Shown here: in pieces, positions 35,641 through 46,700 of the stretch
How the letters are laid out: each line of letters opens with the position of its first letter
How positions within the stretch are numbered: the stretch's first letter is position 1
Source of the DNA: Desmodesmus armatus
Lineage: Eukaryota > Chlorophyta > Chlorophyceae > Sphaeropleales > Scenedesmaceae
DNA length: 64,000 bases
Reading direction: 5' to 3'
Assembly (NCBI GenBank): GCA_007449985.2
Contig: VIIQ02000098.1
Location: forward strand, 124,001-188,000
Translations under genes and position numbers: made by a program
The notes under the pieces: generated by a model
Told to the model about the DNA's origin: nothing
The model's input: only the letters and a program-made list of their open reading frames with translations
The model's database searches: none

Positions 35641-37949
35641 GTTGTGGGTGTGAAGGGTTATTCAGACACCAACCTTCTGGTGTAGCAGCAGTTTTGAGAA
35701 TGCAGCAGGACTTGCCAGCTGCGCACGTGCTTCTGCCATTGACAAGGCCGCTTGCAGGTTGTAGCTGAAAGTCTGCTGGAGCTTTCAAAGTACTGCAGTA
35801 CGTGATCATGTGGGATGTCGACAGCATGCTGTGCAGCACCCGTATACATGTGTTTGGTTCAGCTGCCAATGTCACTGGCGGTGCACCAAAGCCGGATGTA
35901 AAGCTCAAGCTGTGACCACAAAGGAGCTTGCCTGGCTGGGATGGGGGCTGCTATGCTGCAGGGGCCCTGGCAGGCTGCTTGAGGCATGTTGGTGCTGCCA
36001 CCTGTTATTGGTATCGGTCACTTGCCCTGCTGCACAGTTAGCTGCTCCACCACATGTGGGGATGAATTCTTTTCGGGTGTGGCTGGGGTCAGCATCGTAC
36101 TGTAGCTATTGTACACTTGTTTTATTGTGGGTTTTTTTGTCAGTTTGTGGGGTTGTGCTTGCAAGCACAGCGCTCTGTCATGTCGTCATGTCCAACTCAA
36201 CACAGCACCAGTAATAGGCATGTTGGTGGCTGGTTCTTGGTTGCCGCCGCCTCATGAGCAGCAGCACTGCACAAGCACAGCAGTATGTCTGTCTCCTCCA
36301 TGCTTAGGCCACACTGTCTGTTGCGGTACTAATAGGCCGACAAACAGGTTCCCACCAGGCACCGTCCTGCCAGGGGTTGCATATCATGAGTGGCAGGGTA
36401 CCATCCTACTGACATGGTTTGCAAGGTGCACCAGCACCTTGGTAGCAGGCCTTTCCTTCAGCTGCTGCAGCACAGCCATGCCCAGTTTGATGGTACTTTG
36501 TGTGTGAACCCAGCAACACACAACCCGGACTCCAGTAGGGTTGTTTGTTCTTGTTGTTGGTGTTGTGTTTTTGTCTGGTGGTGTGGAGTATCCCTACATA
36601 TACTTACACCTTCATTTTTGTGTGAAGCTCCAGCTTCTGCTTGTTGAGATGGCTGTCAAATGTTCGTGTCTCTGCGCGTGCAAGCTGGCAAGAGTTGTTG
36701 GTGTTTTGATGTTTGCTCAGTGTGCAGGCGCGCAGTGTGCAGGCGATTCACAGCGACCGATTGATGTGACATTTGTGCGTACACAGTATTGCAAGCCAGC
36801 GGTCATGGCAAGGCTGCAATGCCACACAGGGAAGGGCAGCTGCAGCACTGCAGCCTCAGTTTCTCACAACACATTTGGTTGATGACAGTGGTTGTGACAT
36901 GTACAAGCAGCAGCAGTGCTGCCTCACCCATCTGCATTCACCCATCTGCAGGGGTGTAGTGTGCCTGTGTGTGGCATAGTCATGGTCTGATGAGATGGCC
37001 ACCTTTGCCCACTTCTAGCTACCCTCTGTTGGCGTGTAATGCAATGCTTTTGCTCTGGCCCCATCCCTTCCTGCACTATTGCAAGCACTTCTGCAAGCAT
37101 CACCAGTGGTGGGCGGCACTATTCCTAGCATGGTTGACTGTTGAGGGTGCAGGGCATCTGCTTGTAATGCACGCAGCAGATGCGGTGGAGGGACGGGGCT
37201 GTCATTCCAAGCTGAGTCCACGTTCCAGTCCGCTTGTACGTGGGCAATAAGTGCTCGGGCTTCACTCAGTGACTGACTTTCCGATTTTGCGCTCACACCG
37301 GCTCAACACCTAGCCAACAGAGATCTTACCAGGAAGCTGGCCATGCACTGTGTGCACATGATACATGGTTTGCAGCAGCAACACAAGGGGTGCATCAAAC
37401 CATAAAGGTTGAACCGTGTAACATGCACTCAATGTGCAGTTTGACACAGCGGTAGGGGGGCCATATCTGGCCCATGTGCATTGCAACATTTGCACCTTCG
37501 CGTTTGGGGCGAACGGTCAGCAGAAGGTGTAAATGACAGACTTTGGTTTGAACGAAGTAGCACCTCTGCAGGTGCCATCAAGGACGTGGGAGAGAGCTCG
37601 AGTGTTGGTTACGAGCCATGACACGCGTCGATGGACAGACTGGCTCTAATGAACTGCGTACTTTTTTATGATTGACAATTCGCTTCTCTCCGCGGCAACA
37701 GCCCTGTCACGCAGGTCACATTTATGATTATAATGGTGTGACTTGTTCCCTTTGGCGCTGGTGGTGCCTTGCCACCGTCATGTTAGCTGTTTCAACTGAG
37801 CTGATGAATGAAGCATTCGCTCTGCACCGTCTGTCCCAACTGTGCCCCCGGATATTGAAGATGCCACAACACTGACAGCACACCCGCCAGGCGTTCAAGG
37901 CCAGTTCTTCAAGCATTTAGACCGATCATCGATTGGCTTACCAGGCTGG

Positions 37950-37957
37950 CATATATA
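37950..37957 (+). promoter_or_regulatory. TATA box upstream of paralogue B
   Basis: GGCATATATAGGG is a good TATA element. It lies ~186 bases before the ATG at 38136 and would place transcription start near 37980. It is the only clear TATA box I found near a modelled gene start in the window. Confidence 0.45.
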
Positions 37958-38135
37958 GGGTTTCGTCTGGCAGTAGCAAGCAGCTGGGCGTTCGAAGCGA
38001 CCTATCTACGGACAGGTAGGTGAAAATAGATGGATAGCAAGCCAATGTTGATTGTAATGCACAGCTCCGGTGCTCTGGAGCGCCTGCTGTGAAGCAAGCC
38101 AGTACGACTTGTTGATTCTGCGCGTTGCAGGCGCT

Positions 38136-38756
38136 ATGGAGCTCCTTAAGCGTCATATCGTGTGTGCTGTATGGCAGCACATAGAGGAGTATCTCGGTGG
38201 CAGCAGTGAGGCTGCTGTAGCCCAAATTCGGTGCGTCCTGCAGGATGACACCAGTGGACCAGATGGTGTCAATGCATTGTTGCCAGCACACTACGACCAA
38301 AGGGCACCACCTGTAAGTCATACCAGTGGTCATATGGTCTATAAACAGCTGTGGGCCGAGCATCTTGTTGTTGCACCCTGCAGGTGCCTCACCGCAGCAC
38401 TACCTCCCCTTCAACAGCTGTCCTCAACAGCCCTACGGGACCTTGCACGCTTACATCTCAAGTCATCCGGGGATCTCATGAAGACCCTCCGGGTGCTGGT
38501 GCCAGGAGCCTTCACAGAAAGCTCTTCCGCCCCCAACATGGAGACCATTCTCAGCGCAGGCGACAGCATCCTGGGCATGCTGTCAAACCTGGTAGAGCTA
38601 CAGATGTTCCACCTGCTGCGCGCACAGGCCATCACAGCACAGCTGCGCATGCGCCTTGGCGCAGAGGCAGCAGCAGCAGTGCCAGACCCTAACCAATATG
38701 GGGCTGTCAGCAGCAGTGAGTGCGACAGCACAACGCCTGTGAACTCCCTGGAATGA
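38136..38756 (+). CDS. Small helical protein of unknown family, paralogue B, 2 exons
   Basis: ATG at 38136 (MELLKRHIVCAVW). Exon 1, 38136-38230, ends CAAATTCG|GTGCGT. Exon 2, 38384-38756, follows CACCCTGCAG. The spliced product is 155 residues ending SECDSTTPVNSLE. The junction is placed by alignment with paralogue A, where the intron has the same position and phase 2. The 153-base intron is itself a multiple of three with no stop, so an unspliced 206-residue form is also possible. The sequence is almost entirely amphipathic helix (DLARLHLKSSGDLMKTLRVL, NLVELQMFHLLRAQAIT) with an Ala/Ser tail. I recognise no domain; helical packing or dimerisation is a guess. It is preceded by a TATA box at 37950. 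Confidence 0.62.
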   Translation: MELLKRHIVCAVWQHIEEYLGGSSEAAVAQIRCVLQDDTSGPDGVNALLPAHYDQRAPPVSHTSGHMVYKQLWAEHLVVAPCRCLTAALPPLQQLSSTALRDLARLHLKSSGDLMKTLRVLVPGAFTESSSAPNMETILSAGDSILGMLSNLVELQMFHLLRAQAITAQLRMRLGAEAAAAVPDPNQYGAVSSSECDSTTPVNSLE

Positions 38757-40593
38757 GTTCACCGCACCAACTGCCAGGTGGCGACACTGCCTGGGCATGA
38801 TGCTGTTGCTGGGTACCAGTGAGGGTTTTGCAGATGCTGACCTCACTTCTTGGAGTTGTGTGGGCTATGTGTTACATTGCGGGGCGGATGCTTTGCTGTC
38901 CTGTGCTGCTTTCAGTGGGGTGTCCCCGGGCGTTTTCAAGCAGCGGAAATGGGGAATGATCAGTGCGCACTGCACAGCTGTTGAGCTGAAATACTTTCTT
39001 TCCCGTTTCTGGTCTGAGCACTGCATGGGTAGTTTGCGGTTCGGGGCTGGCGCTTGTTTGCGTTGGTGTTCAGGGGTGTGGAGGAAAGGGTAAGGTACCT
39101 AACCCCCTCCCTGCCCAACCCTGCTTCCACATCCTTGGATTGAGGGTGCCTAGTGTTGCTCCGTGTACAAGAGCTCTCACGGATCCCTGCAGCTGCTGCA
39201 TGCCGTGTTTTGGGTGGTGGGGCATGGCATGGTGTGTCACCTCAGACAGTGCTTGAGGCCCCCTGCCCCTCTCTTGCAGCCATGCTGCTGGCATGTTGTT
39301 GCTGTCATGGCACCTTTGAGCCTCCGAGTCACATTGCTTGGGTGAGCTTATCCCTGCAAAATGCCCATGCGTTGCTCTTGCAGGCTATACCACGTGCAAA
39401 GAGGGTGGCACGGTCGTGATTGGCAGTGTGGCATTTGAGATAGTTTATGCTCGCAGCAAGCGTTTCCTCTTTGCATGAGAGTTGCTGAACAGCACATCTC
39501 TGTTTTCAAGATGCTATAAAACAGGGGAGTGTTTCTGTTTGTGCCTGAGGGTTGTGAGTCACATCTGTTAAAAGGCCTGTTGTGCATGTAGAAGCTGAGC
39601 ACTCCTCTCAATGGGATGTGCGGGTGTTGAATGGATGTTTTGGGACGTTGTGTGGCGATCCAAACTTTGCTGCCTATGCTGAGCAGGGCATGCAGCAGAC
39701 TGGCATGGCTGCTTGCTTGCCTGCATGCTTTTTTGCTCGCCCGTGTGCTGAGTTGCGCATGTTCTGTAGACTAGCGCTCTGTCTTGGTCATCATCAACTG
39801 GGTGTGTATCCCTCGCAAGTCACGCACACATGGCCATTGCTGCAAGTGACGCTGTCACAGCCCACAGATATTGGCCCCCACAACATGGGCGGTGGCTGGG
39901 GCGCTTCTGACCGTCTGGCTTCTCCGTATGGTGTTGTGTATCGGGTATGTGTTTGTGTAGACACAGGAAGTGCATCCACCCAATGCAGCAACCATCCAAA
40001 GTTGTGTGTGTGTGTGGGGGGGGGGGTAACTGTACAACAAACAGCCTGCCTCTCTCTGTGGCACAGCTGCAGTTTGGGGACGCTGCGGGCCGCAGTGTGT
40101 TGGTCCTGTGATAGGATGCGGCTATGCACTTTACGGCACAGCACTGTGGGGCCCAGCCACCAAGCAGGCCTGCAGTGCTTTGGTCAACACTTGTGGGCAC
40201 TCGATTGACCTCGCAGGCAGGGGGTGTGCGAGGGCGGGGCTGGGTCTTGCAAGGGTTGCTGGGGCGCTGTATGTGTGTTGAAGTGGCTGTTGATTGAGAG
40301 GCTTAGGAGCAATGGTGTGCACGTATGGCTGCGAGACTCTGCTGCAACACTGCAGCCATGATGCCCAGTGCATGTGGGGGAAATGGGGATGCACATGGCA
40401 GTTGAGGCACTGCACAGCCGACACTGGACGGTATGGTGTGCTGTGCCGTGCTGTGCTGTGCTGTGGTGGTGGCGATTGCGGGCACTTGCCCTTGGCTGAG
40501 CAGCGGCCACCTGGGGTCAAATTTGTCGTGTAGGTTGTGAACATCCCAGCATACCACCATGCTTGTATCTCATGTTGCCTTTGGGGGTTAGCT

Positions 40594-40698
40594 GAGCAGG
40601 TTGGTGTTGAGTGTGCTGTACTGCTCAGGCAGGCTGTACTGCTCAGGCTGTACTGCTCAGGCAGCAGGTTGGTGTGGAGTGTGCTGAGCAGTACAGCA
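40594..40698. repeat. Compound repeat: CTGTACTGCTCAGG x3 flanked by direct and inverted copies
   Basis: GAGCAGGTTGGTGTTGAGTG is followed by three CTGTACTGCTCAGG units, then AGCAGGTTGGTGTGGAGTGT, then CTGAGCAGTACAGCA, the inverse of the core. The transcript could fold into a hairpin. Confidence 0.75.
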
Positions 40699-42702
40699 CA
40701 CTGCCACTGTGTGACACCAGCACCAGTGTGCTTGAGGTGTTCATGTGCTTTTGTTTAGATCACGCAGGGCGGGCTGGGTTGTTGGTTGCGCAGGGAGCAT
40801 GGGAACGGCACATATGGCATGCTGGCTTGGGTGTTGCCAGGTGTGTGTGTGGTTCAGTGTTTTGGAGATAAGTGTGCAGGTGACTGCATGGCGCTTGCCA
40901 ATTTGTCAGATGGGGTCTATCAAAGGCTGTGTGTGCTGAGCAAGTCAGCAAGCAGTGGGTTGATCCGTCCTGTCAGGTTTTTCTCTCAATTGGTTACCTG
41001 CAAAGTTGAACATGTGGCTGCAACAACCAGCCTCTCTGTCACACAGTGGTCTGCAGTACAGATTGCTTAGCCCTTCTGGGCTCCCTGTTTGTTGCTAGCT
41101 CTGTTCTGGATGGTCAAGCGGCTATCTATTGGGCTGTGTGCCGCGCACACCACTCGCAGCGGTCACAGGTTGTGGCCATGCAAGATTACAACGACTTTTG
41201 CAGACCCGTTATCAGGGTTTGTTGCAGAGGGTTGGTAGTTGGAACACCCAGGAGTGAATGTGCTTACTGCTGTGGCCTGATGAATGGCTGCTGTCTGTGA
41301 TTGACAGTAGCAAAGTTTTTGTTGGATTGCACTTGCAGCTGCTGCGCCTACTTGGTATGCGCTTTTTGGGCCTACTGTTGGTCCTCTGGCCCTTCGTATC
41401 CATGCTCAGCACACAGACACACAGATGGTTTCTTGCCTTTGCCTGGATTGAGTTTGTGCTGTGGCTCTGAAGTTGAAGTTGACTAGAAAAACAGTACTAA
41501 TTGTCATGCCTGGGCTGCTTTCAAGGTATCCTCTTGCATGTGTTTCAACAACACTCCTGCGGCTCGATTGAGCATTGCTGTCCTGCATGCATGCGTCAGC
41601 ACGCAACCATGTCCTGCAAGCTGCCTGCAAGCCATGCCAGGAACGTGCAGCCGGGATAATGGCAGCATATGGTGTGCTGTGCTGGCAGTGTTGCCACCCT
41701 GCAACGTATGAATGTAGCTGGCGAGTTGGGTACCAGCATGTGTGTGACCTGTGTCCTTGCGATCATCGGTATGCATCAGGTACAGCACAGTCGCTGCAAC
41801 CTGGGTGTGTGTGCTGGCCTTGACCCTCACCACCACGACATTTGAGCACACCCCCATCCCCTTGGCTCAGTGCCGGCTGTAGCGTTGGGGCTTCAAGCGT
41901 TGGGGCTTCAATTTGACACTGCCACGGTTGGCGACCTGCTGTCAGTAGGTGCTTGCATCCAGCCCTTTGGAAGGCTGGCATGCGTTTTCTATGTCACACA
42001 ATATCCGCTGATATTTTCTGATTCACATCACCTGCAGGGCCTGCAAGTTGTGGCTGCCTTGATGATGTTTTTGTAGCGCCAACAGCGACTGTGCCAGCTG
42101 CATGCTTGCCGGTGTGTTTGCCAACTGCCAACACCGGGCGTGGCGCCCGAGTCAGCAGGGGCCACCAGTTGCCAAGACGGTTTGTTGATGTAGATCCTGT
42201 ACTTGCTGCTTGAGCGCTTGATGCTCCTGCACACTGATTTGTTGTTGTTGGTATGTACTGTTGCTGTTGATATGTACTGTTGCTGTGGATATGCGATATG
42301 TACTGTTGTGTGCTGATGATGTTTGCCTTGCGTGTATTTGCTGCTGCATGCCATGCCCATGAAGGGCAGGCACTGCCGGTGTGACGGTGATAAATTCAAC
42401 ACATGAACAATTGCAAGAGATGCACCATCAGGCCCGGCTTTGTGCCTGCTGTGGTTTGCGGTTAAGGTGTGTTTACTGGTGGTGCTGATCCTGTGCATGA
42501 TGGACGTGTCGCCCGCGCGGCATGTTGTGCCTGCAGGTGCTGCCATGAACAAATTATATGTTGACTGCAGCATGTCTGTGCAAGGGTACACACTGCTGCC
42601 TCAGCGCACTTCGACATGCCACAGTGGGCACAGTGGGCCAGCTTCTTCAGATGTGCTGTCGTCTCCGTGACACGACCCTATGTTCCGCTGCAGCGGTCAG
42701 CC

Positions 42703-42830
42703 ATATGGCTTGCCACTGCATGCGCACATGTGGTTATACCTCTGCGCATGCTGATACAAGCAAGCAATATGGCTGGCCACTGCATGCGCATGTGTGGTTA
42801 TACCTCTGCGCATGCTGATACAAGTGGTGG
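42703..42830. repeat. 64 bp tandem duplication
   Basis: ATATGGCT(T/G)GCCACTGCAT continuing through GTGGTTATACCTCTGCGCAT to CTGATACAAG begins at 42703 and again at 42767. The copies are near-identical, so the event is recent. Non-coding. Confidence 0.88.
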
Positions 42831-43332
42831 GCCTGCAGCCATGTTGTCTGCCCATGGGGATGGGATCGTTTCATACAAGAACGTCGTGATATATGGCAGT
42901 ATCGACTGTGCTGCTGCCTGGGATGCACTTGGGTAGTGGCACTGGGCTGCACACAGTCGTTTCGAGCGCACTGCATGGCCGGCTGCTTCAGGGGGGATGA
43001 GGGATTGCGCACTTGGGTAGTGGCCTTGTACTGTTCGAAGGCTACGCCTGCCAAAACACGCAGCTGGCAGCAGCTACTCGGCTGCAGCAGGGGGTGTTGA
43101 CATGCAATGTTTGTCGGCGGGTGTGATGCTCCAGCTCTGCACTGTGGGACTTGTGTTGCCGCAGCGCCAAACGGAGGGATGTTGGTGCGCGTGTGGGCTG
43201 GGTCAGGGCACCAAGCTGCTATGCTGCTGGGGCCGACTCTTCAGCAAGTGTGACTATGAACTGCCAGTTTCAAGATGACATACTCACATACATTGCAGCC
43301 TTTGCTCGAGCCACCTTAGTCATCATCCCAAA

Positions 43333-43360
43333 GTACAGTACAGTACAGTACAGTACAGTG
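43333..43360. repeat. (TACAG)n microsatellite
   Basis: AGTACAGTACAGTACAGTAC continues for about five units. It is the same pentamer, inverted, as at 22458-22484. Confidence 0.88.
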
Positions 43361-43787
43361 CAGCATGCAGGTCACAGCACACAAGCGGATCGACACCACG
43401 ACAAAAGTGTTGTGCAGCAACAACGCTCTGCACTCCACCGCAACTTTTCAAAAACACTATATACGGTCAAATTAGTCACGTGGGCACCGCAGCTATCAAC
43501 ACCCACAGCGCCGCCACAGATTGGGGCAGATGCGGCATGCAACTGTGCAGCTCAACATAACAAGACTCTGCCGTGTTGTGTTCCTGGCCCTGTGCAAATA
43601 GCCAGTAGACCACCAACCCTGCCCCTTTAGTGCCCAACTGCCAAGTGTGGGTATACCACTGCAGTGCTGCAGTCACCTCACACCGCCCCCAAATCAATGA
43701 ATGTACAATCCTCAGTGCATCGTGTTCACCTCCACCCTAAGCAGTTGCCGTGTCATCAGCCCAGCTACCCACAGCATTGCAGGTGCA

Positions 43788-46700
43788 TCAAGGCCGCATC
43801 TGCCCCAGCGCACTGCTGCTGCTGCCCCCCACTCGGCTGGCTCGGAAGCTGCCAGCTGCCCTACCCCTGGAGCTGCTGCTGCTGCTTCTTGTCGGCCTGT
43901 CTGACTGTATACCGCAGCTGCCCCTTGTCCCGGCTGGCTGCTGCTGCTGCTGCTGTGTCCAGCGCAGCCAGTGCCCTGCCTGCTGCCCTGTAGCCCACAC
44001 CCACGTTGCCTCCAGCAAGGCTGTCAAGGCGGGGCGCTCGCCGGTCAGCAGCGCAGCTTCATGCTGCTGCAGCAGCCTCCTGCAGGCACAGCAGAGCAGA
44101 GACAGCGGCATACGGCTGTGTCACAGCAGAGCAGAAGCAATGGTATGAGGCTGCGTCATAAGGCTTCACCAAGGCTTCACCATCCCTTTGCCCTTGGCAG
44201 CTTCTGTGCTGGTCGGATGAAGAAGCGTCCTGGCCAGCAAAGCAGTCTGACTCTGTCGGTCCTTAGTAAAGGTCACAGCCTCAACACAGGGACGCAAGCT
44301 ATGCGAGCGCCAATTGCACCACACACAGTCATGCATGGGCAGTCTGCCGTCATGCGCTGAGGAATGCTGAGGAAAACTTTGCGCACACACCAACGCTGCC
44401 TGGATCACAGGCAACGCTGCCTGGATCACAGGCACATCATGATGTGGTTTGACAGTGCAGGCATCCGAGATTTAATCACCCCTAGGGCACATGCGCCTGC
44501 ATGCACATGCACTCGGCATTGTCAACCTCCTCACACCCAGAGCACAGCATGAACCCAAGCTTAGCACCAGCATGTGCTCTTATTCTCACCTGCACTGTAA
44601 TCTCTCCCTCTCTCCCTTCAACTGTAATTCAACTGTAATCGAACTGTAATCTAACTGTAACATGACTGTGATCTCTCCCTCTCACCTGCACTGTAATCCC
44701 GGCAGCTGCTGCAGCACGTCCAGCACCGCCTGTATGTTGCCAGCCCTTGCAGCAGCAGTCACAGGACGCTCCTGGATGCCGACTGCAGGCCCGGCTCCAA
44801 CAGCTGCTGCCACCTCGGCCAGCAGCACCCCTGAGGCGATGTCATGACTGATGCAGCTCCAATCCGGTGTGTCTGCCACTGAAATGAGGTCCAAAGACCC
44901 CAGCCACTGAAGCAGCTGCTGCTCGAGCCTGCACGGTGAAAGACAGCGGAAGCAAAGACAGCACAGGCAGTGACCACACCACAGCATGGCAGGAGCAGCG
45001 CGCAATGAGCTGACGAGAAAAGGATGGTGTGAAAGTTGACACCGGCCTCTCTCAACCCACCAGGCCAGTACGCAGGAGCAAGCAAGCAAGCAAGCAAGCA
45101 AGCAAAGAGAAACAGAAGGTGTGCTTGTTCCTGGCAGCTTGCAGGAGGGTCCCATTCAATGTATAGCTCAGTCCTGCCGGCCAAGCTTCAACAAGGGTGC
45201 ATATCTAAGCTTCGCAAATCACCGGCGGCCCGTGGCACTCACAAACGACCCAAGGTGCAACACCACCCCAGTCCAAGTCACAGTACAGAACAAAGCAACA
45301 AGGTTCAGCGCCATTCCACAGCTACGGCCATGCGGTCATGCATGCAGCATTACTCACTCTTTAAGCTCAGCAGCTGAGTAAGGCAGCTGGAAGGTCCTCC
45401 AGCTTGGGCCCTGCATGGGCTGCACCACAGTGCATGCACTGCTGCTGCTGAGCAACCCTCCAGCAGCACCCACACCCCGTGCTGCTGCAGCCGCACCCGC
45501 ACGAGCACAGCCCTGCCTTTCAAGGTCCCTGCCTTCCTGCAGGCCCTGCTGCTGCTGCTGCTGGGGCCGCACCGCCTGCTTGTTTGGATTCAACTGCCGG
45601 CGCGCAGGGCTGCACATGCGGGGGTTGTCGGGCACTACAGGGAACGCCTGCTGCAGCGCATACAGCAGTCCCCACATGCAGCTGGTGTCTCCCGCCATGA
45701 CCAGCTCGAGCAGCTGCAGGACAGCATGCTCCAGCACGGTTCCCTCCAGCTGCTGACATGCCCAGCAGCCACAGCAGCAGCTTCCTGCAGGTCCACACAG
45801 GCCTACCTGCTGCTGCTGTTGGTACTGGTGCTGGTGCTGACCGCTAGGCAGGTGCTGGGGCGCACCCCCGTCACCCATCATGCCATGCACTCCTGCAGGA
45901 CCTGTTGCTGCCACCACAAAGCAGCCACATGTAGTGCCGGGGTCCAAAGCAAACCCGTTGCCGCCGCTGCCAGGCCGCAGAAGATGCTGCGCACCAGCGC
46001 GCTGGTAGCTGTAGCAGCGGCTGGGGCTGGCGCTGCGGCAGCCTTGCCTAACAGGGCTACTAGCAGCACTGCCGCGCACCCGAACAGGGCTGCGCAAGCC
46101 CACCAAGCCCCCAGCAGGACCCCTCGGCCCGCTCTTCGACCCTGGACTGCCCTCCCAGAGGTAAGGCCGGCTGTCTGAGGAGCCCTGCATCCCGAGTGCC
46201 TCCTCCTTGTCTCGCCTGGCAGCAGCAGCAGCCGCGCTGCAAACAAACCGTGTGCTGACAAGACCCAGCCGTGCTGCTGCTGCCAGCAAGTTGGCACGGG
46301 CTGCTGCCAAGGTGCCCACGGGCTGGAAGATGCCTGGCAGGGGCTGTAGTGAGAGCGCTGCTGCTATGCCGGCTAGTAAGAGGCCGTTGCGTAGGGGGTT
46401 CAGGAGCAGCGGCTGGGCGGGCTCCTCTGGCAGGAGGTCTAGGCGCATCCTGCTGAGCCACTCACAGACATCCTGCAGGCACAGCATCAGCATAGCGGAA
46501 AAACGCAAGCAAGCGGATGTTGAAGGAGAGGAAATGCTACTGCTGCCGACCTGACTCCCCATGCATGGCTGGTGCTTGCTGGCTAGTGCAGGGTAAAGGT
46601 GGCTGATCCCTGCAGTGTCAGTTCTGCATATGGTGTCATGAGCCATGAGCCTTTTACCTAAGCTGCAACTGATCAGAGGGCTGTCCTACAGATGTGATAG

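Larger units (their letters stand above)
34997..38135. other. Gene-poor G/T-rich stretch between the paralogues
   Basis: The plus strand is rich in GTGTTG/TGTGGG words and holds a 175 bp tandem repeat (35286-35640) and a TATA box at 37950 that fits the next gene. Open frames give Cys/Val/Leu/Gly-rich products without splice support. No RNA gene or transposase was recognised. Confidence 0.5.
38757..43787. other. Gene-poor stretch, no supported gene in 5 kb
   Basis: The stretch lies between paralogue B (+) and the 3' end of the giant gene (-). It is G/T-rich on the plus strand, with a poly-G run at 40016-40026, a compound repeat at 40594-40698, a 64 bp duplication at 42703-42830 and a TACAG microsatellite at 43333. 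No open frame shows intron-phase continuity or a known motif. It may hold UTRs, decayed repeats or unrecognised non-coding transcripts. Confidence 0.5.

Noticed and set aside
22458..43360. Repeated TACTG/TACAG arrays and AGCA runs as possible CRISPR or regulatory arrays
   Set aside because: They are simple 4-5 bp microsatellites without spacers, and the genome is eukaryotic.
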